Below are positions 1 to 8,026 of a stretch of DNA of 64,000 nt, in pieces. Under the pieces are notes generated by a model. That model ran no database searches, had not been told where the DNA came from, and saw nothing but the letters and a program-made list of their open reading frames with translations. The stretch spans positions 10,477-74,476 of the forward strand of contig CAVVPU010000134.1 of NCBI GenBank assembly GCA_963750015.1, read 5' to 3'. Both the position numbers and the translations under genes were made by a program. Within the stretch, counting starts at the first letter, position 1, and the number at the start of each line of letters is the position of its first letter. The stretch is from CAVVNC01 sp963750015 (lineage in GTDB: Bacteria; Desulfobacterota; Syntrophorhabdia; Syntrophorhabdales; WCHB1-27).

Positions 1-109
1 TCTGCTGATAACCGTTCGTATTCGCGTTCGCGATGTTGTTCGAAATGACGTCCAGGTTTGACTGCTGCACGCTCATGCCTGTCGCCGCAGTCCACAATGC
101 ACGCATCAT
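1..109 (-). CDS. flgG: Flagellar distal rod protein FlgG (5' end only)
   Basis: Only the first ~36 codons lie in the window; the gene runs off the left edge. The translated start, MMRALWTAATGMSVQQSNLD followed by a VISNNIANANTNGYQ-type stretch, is the hallmark N-terminus of FlgG-class rod proteins, whose N- and C-terminal helices build the coiled-coil core of the rod. It lies 14 bases downstream of flgF on the same strand, the usual flgF-flgG order. Two adjacent ATG codons are possible starts; the first was chosen. Identification is firm; nothing can be said about the rest of the protein. Confidence 0.9.
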   Translation of the reverse strand, partial: MMRALWTAATGMSVQQSNLDVISNNIANANTNGYQQ

Positions 110-123
110 AGTAAAAAGACCTC

Positions 124-846
124 CTACATTTTTGCCGTATCGAGTAGTTTTCCGAGGCTGTCGTCGACCGCCTGGTCCGCCTTCGTATAGGCTTCATACG
201 CCCGCATGGCGGTGATCATCTCGACCATCTCTTTCATGGTGTCCACGTTGGAGCCTTCGTAAGCGCCCCCTTTGATCGAAAAATTACTCGCGTCTTTCTC
301 CGTGTTGTTCGTACCTGCGTTGACAAAGAGACTTTTTCCAAAACTCTTGAGATAAGTCGTGTCGGAGAAGTCGGAAACCTTGACCTTGTCGACGCGGGAG
401 CCGTCCACATAGACCGAGCCGTCCGATTCGACCTTGACGTTACCGCTGACGGTGATCGGTCCCCCATTTTGTCCCTCTACCGGATACCCGTCTATGGTGG
501 CGAGCTGTTTGCTCTGATTGATCTTGAATTGGCCGTCTCTCGTATACATCGTGCCATTCGGGGTGGAGACCACGAAAAAGCCGGGGCCTTCTATGGCGAG
601 GTCCAGGGAGTTGCCTGTCGACATGAGGGGGCCGTCAGAGAAATGCACATAGGTCGAGGGAATATTGACATACGTCTGGGGGACTTGATTCGAGTCAATC
701 GAGGCGTCGAGAACAGATCCATTATATACCGGCCTCGTTGCTTTGAACCCGGGCGTCAACGCGTTAGCCATATTATTGGCCATGATGTCGAGCCTCCGCT
801 CTGCCGCCACTTCTCCGCTGAAAGTGCTGAAGATGCTGTTGATCAT
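124..846 (-). CDS. flgF: Flagellar proximal rod protein FlgF
   Basis: A 240-residue rod protein of the FlgE/F/G family. The N-terminal box (MINSIFSTFSGEVAAERRLD then IMANNMANALTPGF) and the C-terminal MVEMITAMRAYEAYTKADQ box are the conserved helices that pack in the rod. The reading frame is open further upstream, but the family alignment begins at MINSIF, so this ATG was chosen. No properly spaced ribosome-binding site precedes it (GAGG sits only one base away). A sigma-54-like element ends 12 bases before the ATG, suggesting a leaderless transcript. flgG follows on the same strand. Confidence 0.9.
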   Translation of the reverse strand: MINSIFSTFSGEVAAERRLDIMANNMANALTPGFKATRPVYNGSVLDASIDSNQVPQTYVNIPSTYVHFSDGPLMSTGNSLDLAIEGPGFFVVSTPNGTMYTRDGQFKINQSKQLATIDGYPVEGQNGGPITVSGNVKVESDGSVYVDGSRVDKVKVSDFSDTTYLKSFGKSLFVNAGTNNTEKDASNFSIKGGAYEGSNVDTMKEMVEMITAMRAYEAYTKADQAVDDSLGKLLDTAKM

Positions 847-858
847 GCCTCGGATAGT

Positions 859-873
859 GCAAGTAGCATACCG
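859..873 (-). promoter_or_regulatory. Candidate sigma-54 promoter of flgF
   Basis: On the minus strand the sequence reads CGGTATGCTACTTGC, with the invariant GG and GC separated by exactly 10 bases as in -24/-12 sigma-54 promoters (consensus TGGCAY-N6-TTGC). The final C is 12 bases from the flgF ATG, so transcription would start at about the base before the start codon. The local two-component NtrC-type regulators would be the natural activators (inference). Confidence 0.5.
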
Positions 874-1040
874 TGGGTGAGTTAAAGGGAGATCAGATAT
901 TCTGAGTCGTAATTGCGACAATGGGACCACAAAAGATGGGGAAAAAGGACTGAAGGGAACTGAAAATTTATGAAACTGCGAGGCGGGTTCGTTATCCTGT
1001 TGACGCAGGTGGGACTATTTTTCCCTGGTAGGAAATCTTT

Positions 1041-1277
1041 TCACACTATAACTTCGAAGCCTTCCGGATGATCCCTCGTCAATCCGTCCGATGACCTGTC
1101 TTTGGCGAGTTGCTCCGGGTCGGAGTCTTCTGTCGAGCTATCCTCCCCATGGTATCCAGGACGTTGCTTTTGTTTGCGCGCATAGGGAGAAACACGCTGG
1201 CCGAAACGACTCCACTGTTTACCTAAAGCATGAACGGTGACTATGGAATCTAAGGGAAAAGTGCCACCCAAGTCCAT
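1041..1277 (-). CDS. Possible small hypothetical protein (78 aa)
   Basis: I do not recognise a family. The ORF has a good ribosome-binding site (GGAGGGG, 7 bases before the ATG) and sits in the same orientation as its neighbours in an otherwise empty 590-base gap between cheW and flgF. The product is hydrophilic, basic in the middle (ARKQKQRPG) and acidic toward the C-terminus (EDSSTEDSDPEQ), with no membrane segment. It does not resemble FlgM or FlgN by eye. Immediately upstream lie two tandem stem-loop repeats that could form its 5' leader. It may be a real small protein of the chemotaxis/flagellar transcript or a chance ORF. Confidence 0.4.
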   Translation of the reverse strand: MDLGGTFPLDSIVTVHALGKQWSRFGQRVSPYARKQKQRPGYHGEDSSTEDSDPEQLAKDRSSDGLTRDHPEGFEVIV

Positions 1278-1293
1278 TTTTCGCCCCCTCCAT

Positions 1294-1426
1294 CAAAGCT
1301 TGCTCTCGCGGACGCAGTCCGCGATGGTTCTGGCTTCTTTGTTTGTCCTTTCCTTTCCAAAAAGCTTGCTCTCGCAGACCCTGTTCCGGTCTACGGTAGG
1401 CCCGGCTTCTTTGTCTATCCCAGGCA
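1294..1426 (-). repeat. Tandem pair of stem-loop repeats in the cheW-flgF gap
   Basis: Two imperfect copies of a ~60-base unit lie at about 1361-1426 and 1294-1350. On the minus strand each begins GGAYARACAAAGAAGCC, contains an 8-bp hairpin, and ends GCGAGAGCAAGCTTT. The hairpin arms differ completely in sequence (TCGCGGAC/GTCCGCGA versus CGTAGACC/GGTCTGCG) yet both pair, a covariation-like signature of a structured RNA. The second unit ends about 20 bases before the ATG of the small ORF. Function unknown: tandem riboswitch-like leader, sRNA or dispersed repeat are all possible. Confidence 0.5.
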
Positions 1427-1438
1427 TTATCTGTGCCA

Positions 1439-1906
1439 TCAATTGTTCGCCACCTTTTCCAACTCCCGCCGGTCGGTAGAAGTGAACACCTTCTTCAGCT
1501 CCAGCAGTATGAGGAGACGGTCATCGAGTTTGCCCACCCCTTCGATATATTCCGATTCTATGCCTGCGACAAGCGCGGGGGGCGGTTCGACTGTGCTCTC
1601 GGAAATCCTCAGCACTTCCGAAACAGAGTCAACGATGAAGCCAAGGATCATACCTTCGAGCTCGACTACTATTATTCTGGTCGACTTGTCGTAAGCTCTT
1701 CCATCGAACCCAAGCCTTTTACGCAGGTCGACTATGGGAATGATCTTGCCTCTCAGATTTATGACGCCTTCCACAAAAGGAGGGGCGTTGGGTATTCGGG
1801 TGATATCGATCATCTTGTTTATTTCCTGAACCTTAAGGATATCGACCCCGAATTCTTCGCCTTCTAACCGGAATGTCACGAGCTGTAGGATTCTGTTTTC
1901 ATTCAT
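1439..1906 (-). CDS. cheW: Chemotaxis coupling protein CheW
   Basis: A 155-residue single-domain CheW that links chemoreceptors to the kinase CheA in the cytoplasmic signalling array. The family signature is clear: LQLVTFRLEGEEFGVDILKVQEI at the start, followed by RIPNAPPFVEGVINLRGKIIPIVDLRKRL and a final strand ending in LLILLELKKVF. Length is typical. It lies 138 bases downstream of cheA on the same strand, the last recognised member of the cheB-cheR-cheY-cheA-cheW run. Confidence 0.96.
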   Translation of the reverse strand: MNENRILQLVTFRLEGEEFGVDILKVQEINKMIDITRIPNAPPFVEGVINLRGKIIPIVDLRKRLGFDGRAYDKSTRIIVVELEGMILGFIVDSVSEVLRISESTVEPPPALVAGIESEYIEGVGKLDDRLLILLELKKVFTSTDRRELEKVANN

Positions 1907-1998
1907 ATTGAAGCCCTCCTTTCCAGTGTATTCGCATTAAGGCTCGTAAAACTTAAGTTCAGGTGATAAATGGGGGGGTATTGAGGGAGAAATACTAC

Positions 1999-2035
1999 CG
2001 GCCCCCGGCCCGAGTCTGATTCAGGTCGGGGGCCG
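1999..2035 (-). terminator. GC-rich stem-loop between cheA and cheW
   Basis: A perfect 9-bp inverted repeat (CGGCCCCCG and CGGGGGCCG) with a 19-base loop lies in the 138-base cheA-cheW gap, 9 bases after the cheA stop. No T-run follows on the minus strand, so it is at best a weak terminator, mRNA-stabilising or processing structure. Confidence 0.4.
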
Positions 2036-2044
2036 AAGGTTGTG

Positions 2045-3955
2045 CTAAGCAATCTTTCGGGCGGCCCCTTGAGCGGCCATGGAGACTGCCACAACATCGA
2101 TTAAGGCAGACATGTCGAGGATAAGGATGGCCTTTCCATCTCCCCTGATGGTTGCCCCTCCTATGCCCTTTATATTCCCAAGGAATTCACCGAGAGGCTT
2201 TATGACCACTTCTTCCTGACCTTCCACGGCCCTTGCCTTTATGCCGATCGTCTTCTCCCCTATGTTGCATATGACGATATACTTGTCCTCGTCCCCCTGG
2301 TTCTTCGAAAATACCCGGGCAAGGTCCACGACCGGGATCACCTTGTCCCTCAGCACAAGGACCTCCTTCTTGTCCACGGACCGTACCAAACCCTCTTCCC
2401 GTTTGACCAGTTCCGTCACCGTATTAAGAGGAATGGCGAACAGCTCGTCGAGTACCCTTACAATGAGGGCCCTCATTATAGCCAGGGTGAGGGGCAGCCT
2501 CAGGGTGAGTTTAGTCCATTGGCCTTCCTCCGAATCGATGGAGACCTGTCCGTTCATCTTCTCTATGTTCGTCTTGACAACGTCCATACCAACGCCCCTG
2601 CCCGACACGCTGCTCAGTTTCTTTGCCGTGCTGAGGCCCGGAGCAAAAACGAGGTTCATTGCGTCCCTGGGAGAAAGTGAGTTCAATTCGTTCTCCCCGA
2701 TTAAACCCTTTTCGCGGGCCTTTTCCTTTACGGCTTCTACATTGATGCCCTTCCCGTCATCGAAGATCTCGATGATGACGTTGTTCCCTTCGTTATACGC
2801 CCTGAGAGATAGCGTCCCCTTTTCGGGCTTTCCCTTCTGGGCCCTCTCTTCCGGCGTTTCGACGCCGTGGTCGCAAGAATTTCGGATAATATGGATAAGC
2901 GGGTCATGGAGACTCTCTATGAGCGAACGGTCTAACTCGGTCTCCTGGCCCTCCATGGTCAGTTGAATCTCTTTCTTGAATTCTGCCGACAAATCACGCA
3001 CGAGCCTGGGTACCTTGCTGAACAATTTGCTTATGGGAACGAGACGAGCCCGCATAACACTCAGCTGAAGCTCGTTGGTCACCATTTCAATATAGTTGGT
3101 GACATCCGCGAGATTATCGAGTACTCCATTTTTGGTTTCTTCCTTCTTGACGAGGCTGCTGAGCAATATGAGCCTGTTCTTTCCGAGCACAAGCTCTCCT
3201 GCCAGGTTCATGAGCTCATCGAGCTTCTTGACCTCGATCCTGATAGTCTGCTCCTCTGCATGTGCCTTTTGTTTGGTATCGGGCTGACTCTTCGTGGACG
3301 CCGTTTCCTCTGCGGCGGGTGCAACGGCGGCCTTCGGTGCGCTTGGTTCAACCGCGGCCTCCTCCGCAACCGGTTCGACAGCGGCCTCCTCGGACGGCTG
3401 CTCCTGTTTCTTTGCGCCTTTCCTCGGCTTGGCGACAACCTTGGCTTTTGTCTCCGCCGCCTTCTTTCCGCTCTTCTTCTTGACCGGCTTGGCAGGGGCA
3501 GACGGTTCGCTTTCCAGTTTGGCCGGTTCGCTTTCCAGTTTGGCCGGTTCGCTTTCCAGTTTGGCCAGGGCTTCCAGCCTGGTGACAACACCCGATATGT
3601 CCGCCACCTCTGAGCCGCTTTCTTTGATGTCGTCCAGAAGCGTCTTGATCAAGTCGAGTGACTCGAGGAGAACGTCGGCCACGGCGTGGTCGGGCTTCAA
3701 ATTGCCCTTTCTTACCATCCCGAGTATGTCTTCAGACCTGTGAGCCAGAGTCGAGAGAGTGCCGAAGCCCAAAAAGCTCGAAGTACCTTTGATCGTGTGA
3801 ACGGCCCTGAAGATGCTGTTAATGGCCTCTTCATCAGGATTGTTTTCTATGGTTATAATATCCTGCGTGGCCTTTTCCGCCAGATCATAGGCCTCGACGA
3901 TAAACTCGTCGATGATTTCCTTCATCTCGTCTTTTTCTGAAACATCATCACTCAT
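2045..3955 (-). CDS. cheA: Chemotaxis histidine kinase CheA
   Basis: A 636-residue CheA. An N-terminal Hpt domain carries the phospho-accepting histidine near residue 53 (RAVHTIKGTSSFLGF). A low-complexity Ala/Pro/Lys/Glu linker (about 130-235) replaces a typical P2 domain. Then come the dimerisation helices, the HATPase domain (RNSCDHGVETPEER, FDDGKGI, GRGVGMDVVK) and a C-terminal CheW-like regulatory domain. The linker contains a seven-residue unit KLESEPA in three tandem copies, encoded by nearly identical 21-base repeats. Its start overlaps the cheY stop by 4 bases, implying translational coupling. It phosphorylates the CheY and CheB proteins encoded beside it. Confidence 0.97.
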   Translation of the reverse strand: MSDDVSEKDEMKEIIDEFIVEAYDLAEKATQDIITIENNPDEEAINSIFRAVHTIKGTSSFLGFGTLSTLAHRSEDILGMVRKGNLKPDHAVADVLLESLDLIKTLLDDIKESGSEVADISGVVTRLEALAKLESEPAKLESEPAKLESEPSAPAKPVKKKSGKKAAETKAKVVAKPRKGAKKQEQPSEEAAVEPVAEEAAVEPSAPKAAVAPAAEETASTKSQPDTKQKAHAEEQTIRIEVKKLDELMNLAGELVLGKNRLILLSSLVKKEETKNGVLDNLADVTNYIEMVTNELQLSVMRARLVPISKLFSKVPRLVRDLSAEFKKEIQLTMEGQETELDRSLIESLHDPLIHIIRNSCDHGVETPEERAQKGKPEKGTLSLRAYNEGNNVIIEIFDDGKGINVEAVKEKAREKGLIGENELNSLSPRDAMNLVFAPGLSTAKKLSSVSGRGVGMDVVKTNIEKMNGQVSIDSEEGQWTKLTLRLPLTLAIMRALIVRVLDELFAIPLNTVTELVKREEGLVRSVDKKEVLVLRDKVIPVVDLARVFSKNQGDEDKYIVICNIGEKTIGIKARAVEGQEEVVIKPLGEFLGNIKGIGGATIRGDGKAILILDMSALIDVVAVSMAAQGAARKIA

Positions 3956-4332
3956 TGGGCTCCTCCATCCAACAGACTCTCTATTTTATGAACAAGCACT
4001 TCAGGTTGAATGGGCTTGTTAAGAAACATGTTTACCCCGGCCTTCATGGCCTCTTCCTTCAACTCTTCATCGCTTGTCGTGGTGAGCATCACTACGGGTA
4101 AATCCAGGTTGTAATAACTATTCCTGAGATTCTTGACGAAAGATATGCCATCCATGTTCGGCATGTTCAGATCGACGATGATAAGGTCGGTCTCCAGACT
4201 ACCCAGCTTCTCCATAGCATCCATGCCGTCTTCCGCTTCGTCGATGGCATACCCCTTTTTTCTGAGGACATACCCAATAAATTTCCTTATGGTCGGGGAG
4301 TCGTCCACAACGAGGATTCTTTTCATGGTCAT
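3952..4332 (-). CDS. cheY: Single-domain response regulator CheY
   Basis: A 126-residue receiver domain with the acidic pocket (VVDDS), phosphorylatable Asp about residue 54 (IIVDLNMPNMDG), conserved Thr (LTTTSDEE) and Lys (NKPIQP). The start overlaps the cheR stop (ATGA) and the end overlaps the cheA start, so it is embedded in the chemotaxis operon and should be phosphorylated by that CheA. A second ATG two codons in is possible. Whether it is the motor-binding CheY or an adaptor/phosphate sink cannot be told from sequence, because a second cheY is found at 33291-33665. Confidence 0.93.
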   Translation of the reverse strand: MTMKRILVVDDSPTIRKFIGYVLRKKGYAIDEAEDGMDAMEKLGSLETDLIIVDLNMPNMDGISFVKNLRNSYYNLDLPVVMLTTTSDEELKEEAMKAGVNMFLNKPIQPEVLVHKIESLLDGGAQ

Positions 4333-5156
4333 CCCTTTTGGTAGGCTATCGTGCCCGGGAATATCAAAGGCTTAAATCCCCTTGATATGTTATGGAGGCT
4401 CTCGGCATGTCCGATAGTCAAATAGCCTCCGGGTTTTAATGATTCGTAAAGATTGTCAATAACCGCTTTCTTCCCCTTCTCGTCGAAATAGATCAGCACG
4501 TTTCTGCAAAAGATGATGTCCATTTGCCTATATTTTCGGTAAGAAGCGGAATCCATTAAATTGAGGAAGTCTACAGTTACATATTTCTTCACCGTATCCT
4601 TGAGTGCGTAGGAACCCTTATCCTCGGTAAAATACTTGCTCAGGACGGCTTTATCGGTGTTTCTGATGGCGTAATTGTTGAACACCGCCCTTCTTGCCGA
4701 TTCCAGGGCCTTCGTGCTTATATCCGTGCCATATATAGTGAAAGGCATGGATATGTTGGGTTGGCCAAGCATCTCCAGCATGAGAATCGCGAGCGTGTAA
4801 GGCTCTTCACCAGTCGAACATCCGGCGCTCCAAATCTTCAAGCCCCCTTGCGGCATTTTTCCGTTCAGGTAATTCTTCTGTACGATTATTTTGAAGGCAT
4901 CGAGCTGTGGAGGATTCCTGAAGAAGCTCGTCTCATTAGTGGTGACGAGATCGTAAAGGTAAGTAATCTCCTGTTCCGTCTTCGAACCGCCGTATTTAAG
5001 GTGGTAATAGTATTCCTCGAAAGAAGAGAAGCCGAGTTCGTTAAGCCTATTCGCTAGTCTGCTCTCCAGTAGATAAACCTTGTTTTCGGCAAAATAGATG
5101 CCCGTTTTCTCATAGATGAAGTCCTTCAGGAGAGTAAACTCTTGATGGGTCAACAT
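4329..5156 (-). CDS. cheR: Chemoreceptor methyltransferase CheR
   Basis: A 275-residue CheR that methylates glutamates of chemoreceptors using S-adenosylmethionine. An N-terminal all-helical CheR_N domain (LKDFIYEKTGIYFAENKVYLLESRL) precedes the methyltransferase fold with WSAGCSTGEEPYTLA (SAM loop), YGTDIST and FCRNVLIYFDE motifs. Length is normal. It overlaps the upstream HEAT-repeat gene by 7 bases and the downstream cheY by 4, so the three are likely co-translated. It works against CheB, encoded one gene upstream. Confidence 0.96.
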   Translation of the reverse strand: MLTHQEFTLLKDFIYEKTGIYFAENKVYLLESRLANRLNELGFSSFEEYYYHLKYGGSKTEQEITYLYDLVTTNETSFFRNPPQLDAFKIIVQKNYLNGKMPQGGLKIWSAGCSTGEEPYTLAILMLEMLGQPNISMPFTIYGTDISTKALESARRAVFNNYAIRNTDKAVLSKYFTEDKGSYALKDTVKKYVTVDFLNLMDSASYRKYRQMDIIFCRNVLIYFDEKGKKAVIDNLYESLKPGGYLTIGHAESLHNISRGFKPLIFPGTIAYQKG

Positions 5157-6991
5157 GCGTCTTCTACCCGTGAGATTCGTTCAAGCGCCACCTGGGCGGC
5201 CGTCTTCAAGTCTTGGTCGGCGCTTTTTGTGTATGGCCGTATCTGAGCGACTGCCCCCTTGTCCTTCAACTCGGAAAGTGCCTTCAAGGCAGCTATCTTT
5301 ATCAGATTGTCTTTTTCCTTCAATGCGCCCAGAAAGACTGAGAGCAGGGAGTGGTCGGCAAAAGCGCCGAGGGCAACCAGGGCGTAATACTTTGTCCAGA
5401 GCAGCTGAAGGGGATCGAGGGCAATGTCGAGTAGAAGCTGTCTGAACGCAGTCAGCTTCCTCTCACCGATCACTTTAAGCACTTCGTTCGGGATCTGCAC
5501 GCCCGTCAATACAACGCGGAATAGTTCGAGATACTTTTCGTTGTCGACGAGGTTACCTACTACGCGGGTCGCCGACTGACGGATTCTCTCATCCGGGTCG
5601 CTTATCAGCATACGGAGAAAAGGGAAATTCGTCTCGGCGTCCAGGTGGGCCGTGACGGAAAGGTAAACCTTTTTGTCCTCCGAGCTGCCTTCCTTGATAA
5701 AGCCCTCTATGGCGGTCAAAGCCATGGGCAAATCGAGGCGCAACAGCGCGAGGAGGGCTTTGATCCTCACGTCGGTGAAACCATTTCTTGCCATGAGAAG
5801 GATATCAGGCGACAATTCGGTAAGGGCAAGGGTCCCCGCGACCGCAACTGCGTCTGCCTGGACGTGGCCGTCCTCGTCGTTCATCGCCACGCGGATCACC
5901 CGGTACCCATCCCCGGGCAAGACCCTGCTGAGTTGCTTCATTATCTCCCTCTTCGTATCGAGGGGTGACGAGCAGAAGGTTTTAAGAAGAAGTTCCTCTT
6001 CGATGGGGCGACCCACGGCCGCGCAGGCCCTCACGAGGGGTATCACATACTCCTCTATGGAAAGGTATTGTTCCAAGTCGGGGATCCATACCTCTTCCAG
6101 CTCTATAAGAAGCTCCAGGACCCTTCCATAACTGTCCCCTTCGGGGTCCATATCTTTTAGAATGTCGAGCATGGCCCGGGCAGAATCCCGGTGCTTAAAG
6201 AACACGAGGAATTCCGCGACCTGGACGGACTTCTTCTTGTCGACCTCCAGAAAGTTCAGAAGATGCTGCAGCACATCGTTCCCCATTTTCTTCACGAGTC
6301 GCCGGAAGACCTCCTTGTCCCCCTGCTCGATGAGCACCTTCACGAAGATATCTTTCTTCTCCTTTTTCAGGCGATCGATGAAATCGATTATCTCCTCTAT
6401 GGTCCCGCTTTCACGAAATGATATGAGCACTTCACAGGCGGCAAGGGACAATTCCTCTTCCCGGTTCCGAAATACATCGAGAAGAGCAGAAATCGCCTTT
6501 TTGTTTCCTATTTTGGCGAGGCTGTAGATTGCAGAGAAGGCTACCCATTCCTCCTGCTCCAGAACTTCGAGCAGCACATTGACCGCCCTTTCGTCGTCGA
6601 ATCCCCCGAGAGCCGCGACGGCGGCATTCTTCACGTTCTCGTTGTCGTCATAGATCCGTTCGATGAGATACGGCAGAGACTCGGGAGCCTTCAGGGAGCT
6701 GAGCACTTCGCATCCGTAGACCCTTATGTCTTCGTTCTCGTGATAGAGGAGCTGGATAACCGCCTCGATGCAGCAATGACCTATTTTCCGCAGGATGTCG
6801 AGGACGTCCATGCGCAAGGACGTATTCTTTTCGTCCAGGAGCCCTACGACCTGCTCGACCACGGTCTTACTGGGCGCTGATATTATCTGCTCGATTATCT
6901 TCGCCCGTGTAAAATCATCCGACTCGCGGAGTGCGGCGACCAGTTTATGTCGTGTCTTCCTCTTCGTTCTTGTATTCTCAGCTTCTTCCAT
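5150..6991 (-). CDS. HEAT-repeat protein of the chemotaxis operon
   Basis: A 613-residue protein made almost entirely of paired ~30-residue helices of the HEAT/PBS-lyase repeat type (for example SLPYLIERIYDDNENVKNAA and NVLLEVLEQEEWVAFSAIYS). No signal peptide or membrane segment is visible and no catalytic motif is recognised. HEAT solenoids usually act as protein-binding scaffolds. Its location between cheB (12 bases upstream) and cheR (7-base overlap) points to a role in the chemosensory complex, for example docking CheR or CheB or controlling adaptation, but that is inference. The N-terminus is basic (TRTKRKTRHK). Confidence 0.85.
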   Translation of the reverse strand: MEEAENTRTKRKTRHKLVAALRESDDFTRAKIIEQIISAPSKTVVEQVVGLLDEKNTSLRMDVLDILRKIGHCCIEAVIQLLYHENEDIRVYGCEVLSSLKAPESLPYLIERIYDDNENVKNAAVAALGGFDDERAVNVLLEVLEQEEWVAFSAIYSLAKIGNKKAISALLDVFRNREEELSLAACEVLISFRESGTIEEIIDFIDRLKKEKKDIFVKVLIEQGDKEVFRRLVKKMGNDVLQHLLNFLEVDKKKSVQVAEFLVFFKHRDSARAMLDILKDMDPEGDSYGRVLELLIELEEVWIPDLEQYLSIEEYVIPLVRACAAVGRPIEEELLLKTFCSSPLDTKREIMKQLSRVLPGDGYRVIRVAMNDEDGHVQADAVAVAGTLALTELSPDILLMARNGFTDVRIKALLALLRLDLPMALTAIEGFIKEGSSEDKKVYLSVTAHLDAETNFPFLRMLISDPDERIRQSATRVVGNLVDNEKYLELFRVVLTGVQIPNEVLKVIGERKLTAFRQLLLDIALDPLQLLWTKYYALVALGAFADHSLLSVFLGALKEKDNLIKIAALKALSELKDKGAVAQIRPYTKSADQDLKTAAQVALERISRVEDAC

Positions 6992-7003
6992 CTTTTTGAG
7001 CCC

Positions 7004-8026
7004 TTATAGTATCTTCACTATCTCTTCCGGTATGCGCTCAGCCGGAAGGACCGCGTCGGCGAGGTGCGCGTTTACCACTGCCTTCGGCATGCCATAGACC
7101 ACACACGTTTCTTCGTTCTGGGCTATCACGTACCCACCCTTGGATTTCAACTCGGTCATACCAATGAGCCCGTCATTCCCCATGCCGGTCAGTATGAGCC
7201 CCACAGACCTTGATTCAAAAGCGGAAGCCGTAGAACTCATGAGCAGATCCACCGAGGGTCGATAGATATACTTATCGTCCTTAATGAATTCGACCGTCAT
7301 GTGCCCTCGACCTTTCCTTACGGCAAGATGAGTGTCACCCGGTGCTATAAGGACCACTCCTGCCTGTAAGGGTTCCTTGTCTTCCGCCTCCTTCACGGTC
7401 ACTTTCGATATCTTATCGAGTCTCTCCGAAAAAGACTGTGTGAAGAGCCTCGGCATATGTTGAGCAACCACTATCGGCACAGGAAATTCTTTTGGCAGGT
7501 GAGAGAGGATGTACTGAAGAACGGGAGGTCCACCGGTCGAGGCACCGATTGAAACTATTTCCCGCTTCACGGTGGAACGAGGATGAATCGCGACAGGCCT
7601 CTCCTGTGGCTTCAAGCCCCTCAGGAGCAGCCTCACCTTGTTCTTTGCGACATCCTTTATTTTAGTGATCAATTCCTGCTGTTTGTCGGCAAGCAAGGAA
7701 TTTGAGAAGTCTTTTGTCACGAAATCGCAGGCCCCCAGCGCGAGGGCGTCCATCGTAATGTCCGCGTGGTCTCGCGTCAGGGTGCTCATCATTATCACGG
7801 GAATAGGGTTGTTCGCCATGATATGCTTCAGGGCTTCTATACCGTCCATAACAGGCATCTCGATGTCAAGGGTCATCACGTCCGGTTTCAGGCTTTCGGC
7901 TTGCTCGATCGCCTCTCGGCCGTTTGCCGCCGTACCGATAACCTGTATGGCCGGATCCGCCTCCAATATCCTTGAGACGATCTTCGTCAATACCCGGGAG
8001 TCGTCGACCACGAGAACCTTTATCAT
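7004..8026 (-). CDS. cheB: Chemoreceptor methylesterase/deamidase CheB
   Basis: A 340-residue two-domain protein. The receiver domain has its phospho-Asp near residue 54 (MTLDIEMPVMDG). The C-terminal esterase carries the catalytic Ser in VSIGASTGGPP, the His in VVAQHMP and the Asp in LTGMGNDGL. CheA phosphorylation of the receiver relieves inhibition of the esterase, which removes methyl groups added by CheR. Its start overlaps the upstream HDOD gene by 4 bases. Length and domain order are standard. Confidence 0.97.
   Translation of the reverse strand: MIKVLVVDDSRVLTKIVSRILEADPAIQVIGTAANGREAIEQAESLKPDVMTLDIEMPVMDGIEALKHIMANNPIPVIMMSTLTRDHADITMDALALGACDFVTKDFSNSLLADKQQELITKIKDVAKNKVRLLLRGLKPQERPVAIHPRSTVKREIVSIGASTGGPPVLQYILSHLPKEFPVPIVVAQHMPRLFTQSFSERLDKISKVTVKEAEDKEPLQAGVVLIAPGDTHLAVRKGRGHMTVEFIKDDKYIYRPSVDLLMSSTASAFESRSVGLILTGMGNDGLIGMTELKSKGGYVIAQNEETCVVYGMPKAVVNAHLADAVLPAERIPEEIVKIL

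Noticed and set aside
1294..1426. CRISPR-like array
   Set aside because: Only two units, diverged, with internal hairpins rather than uniform repeats and unique spacers; no cas genes.
1294..1426. c-di-GMP-I (GEMM) riboswitch
   Set aside because: A few blocks such as AAAGAAGCC and GGGCCTACC look similar, but the core order and the GNRA receptor arrangement are not found.
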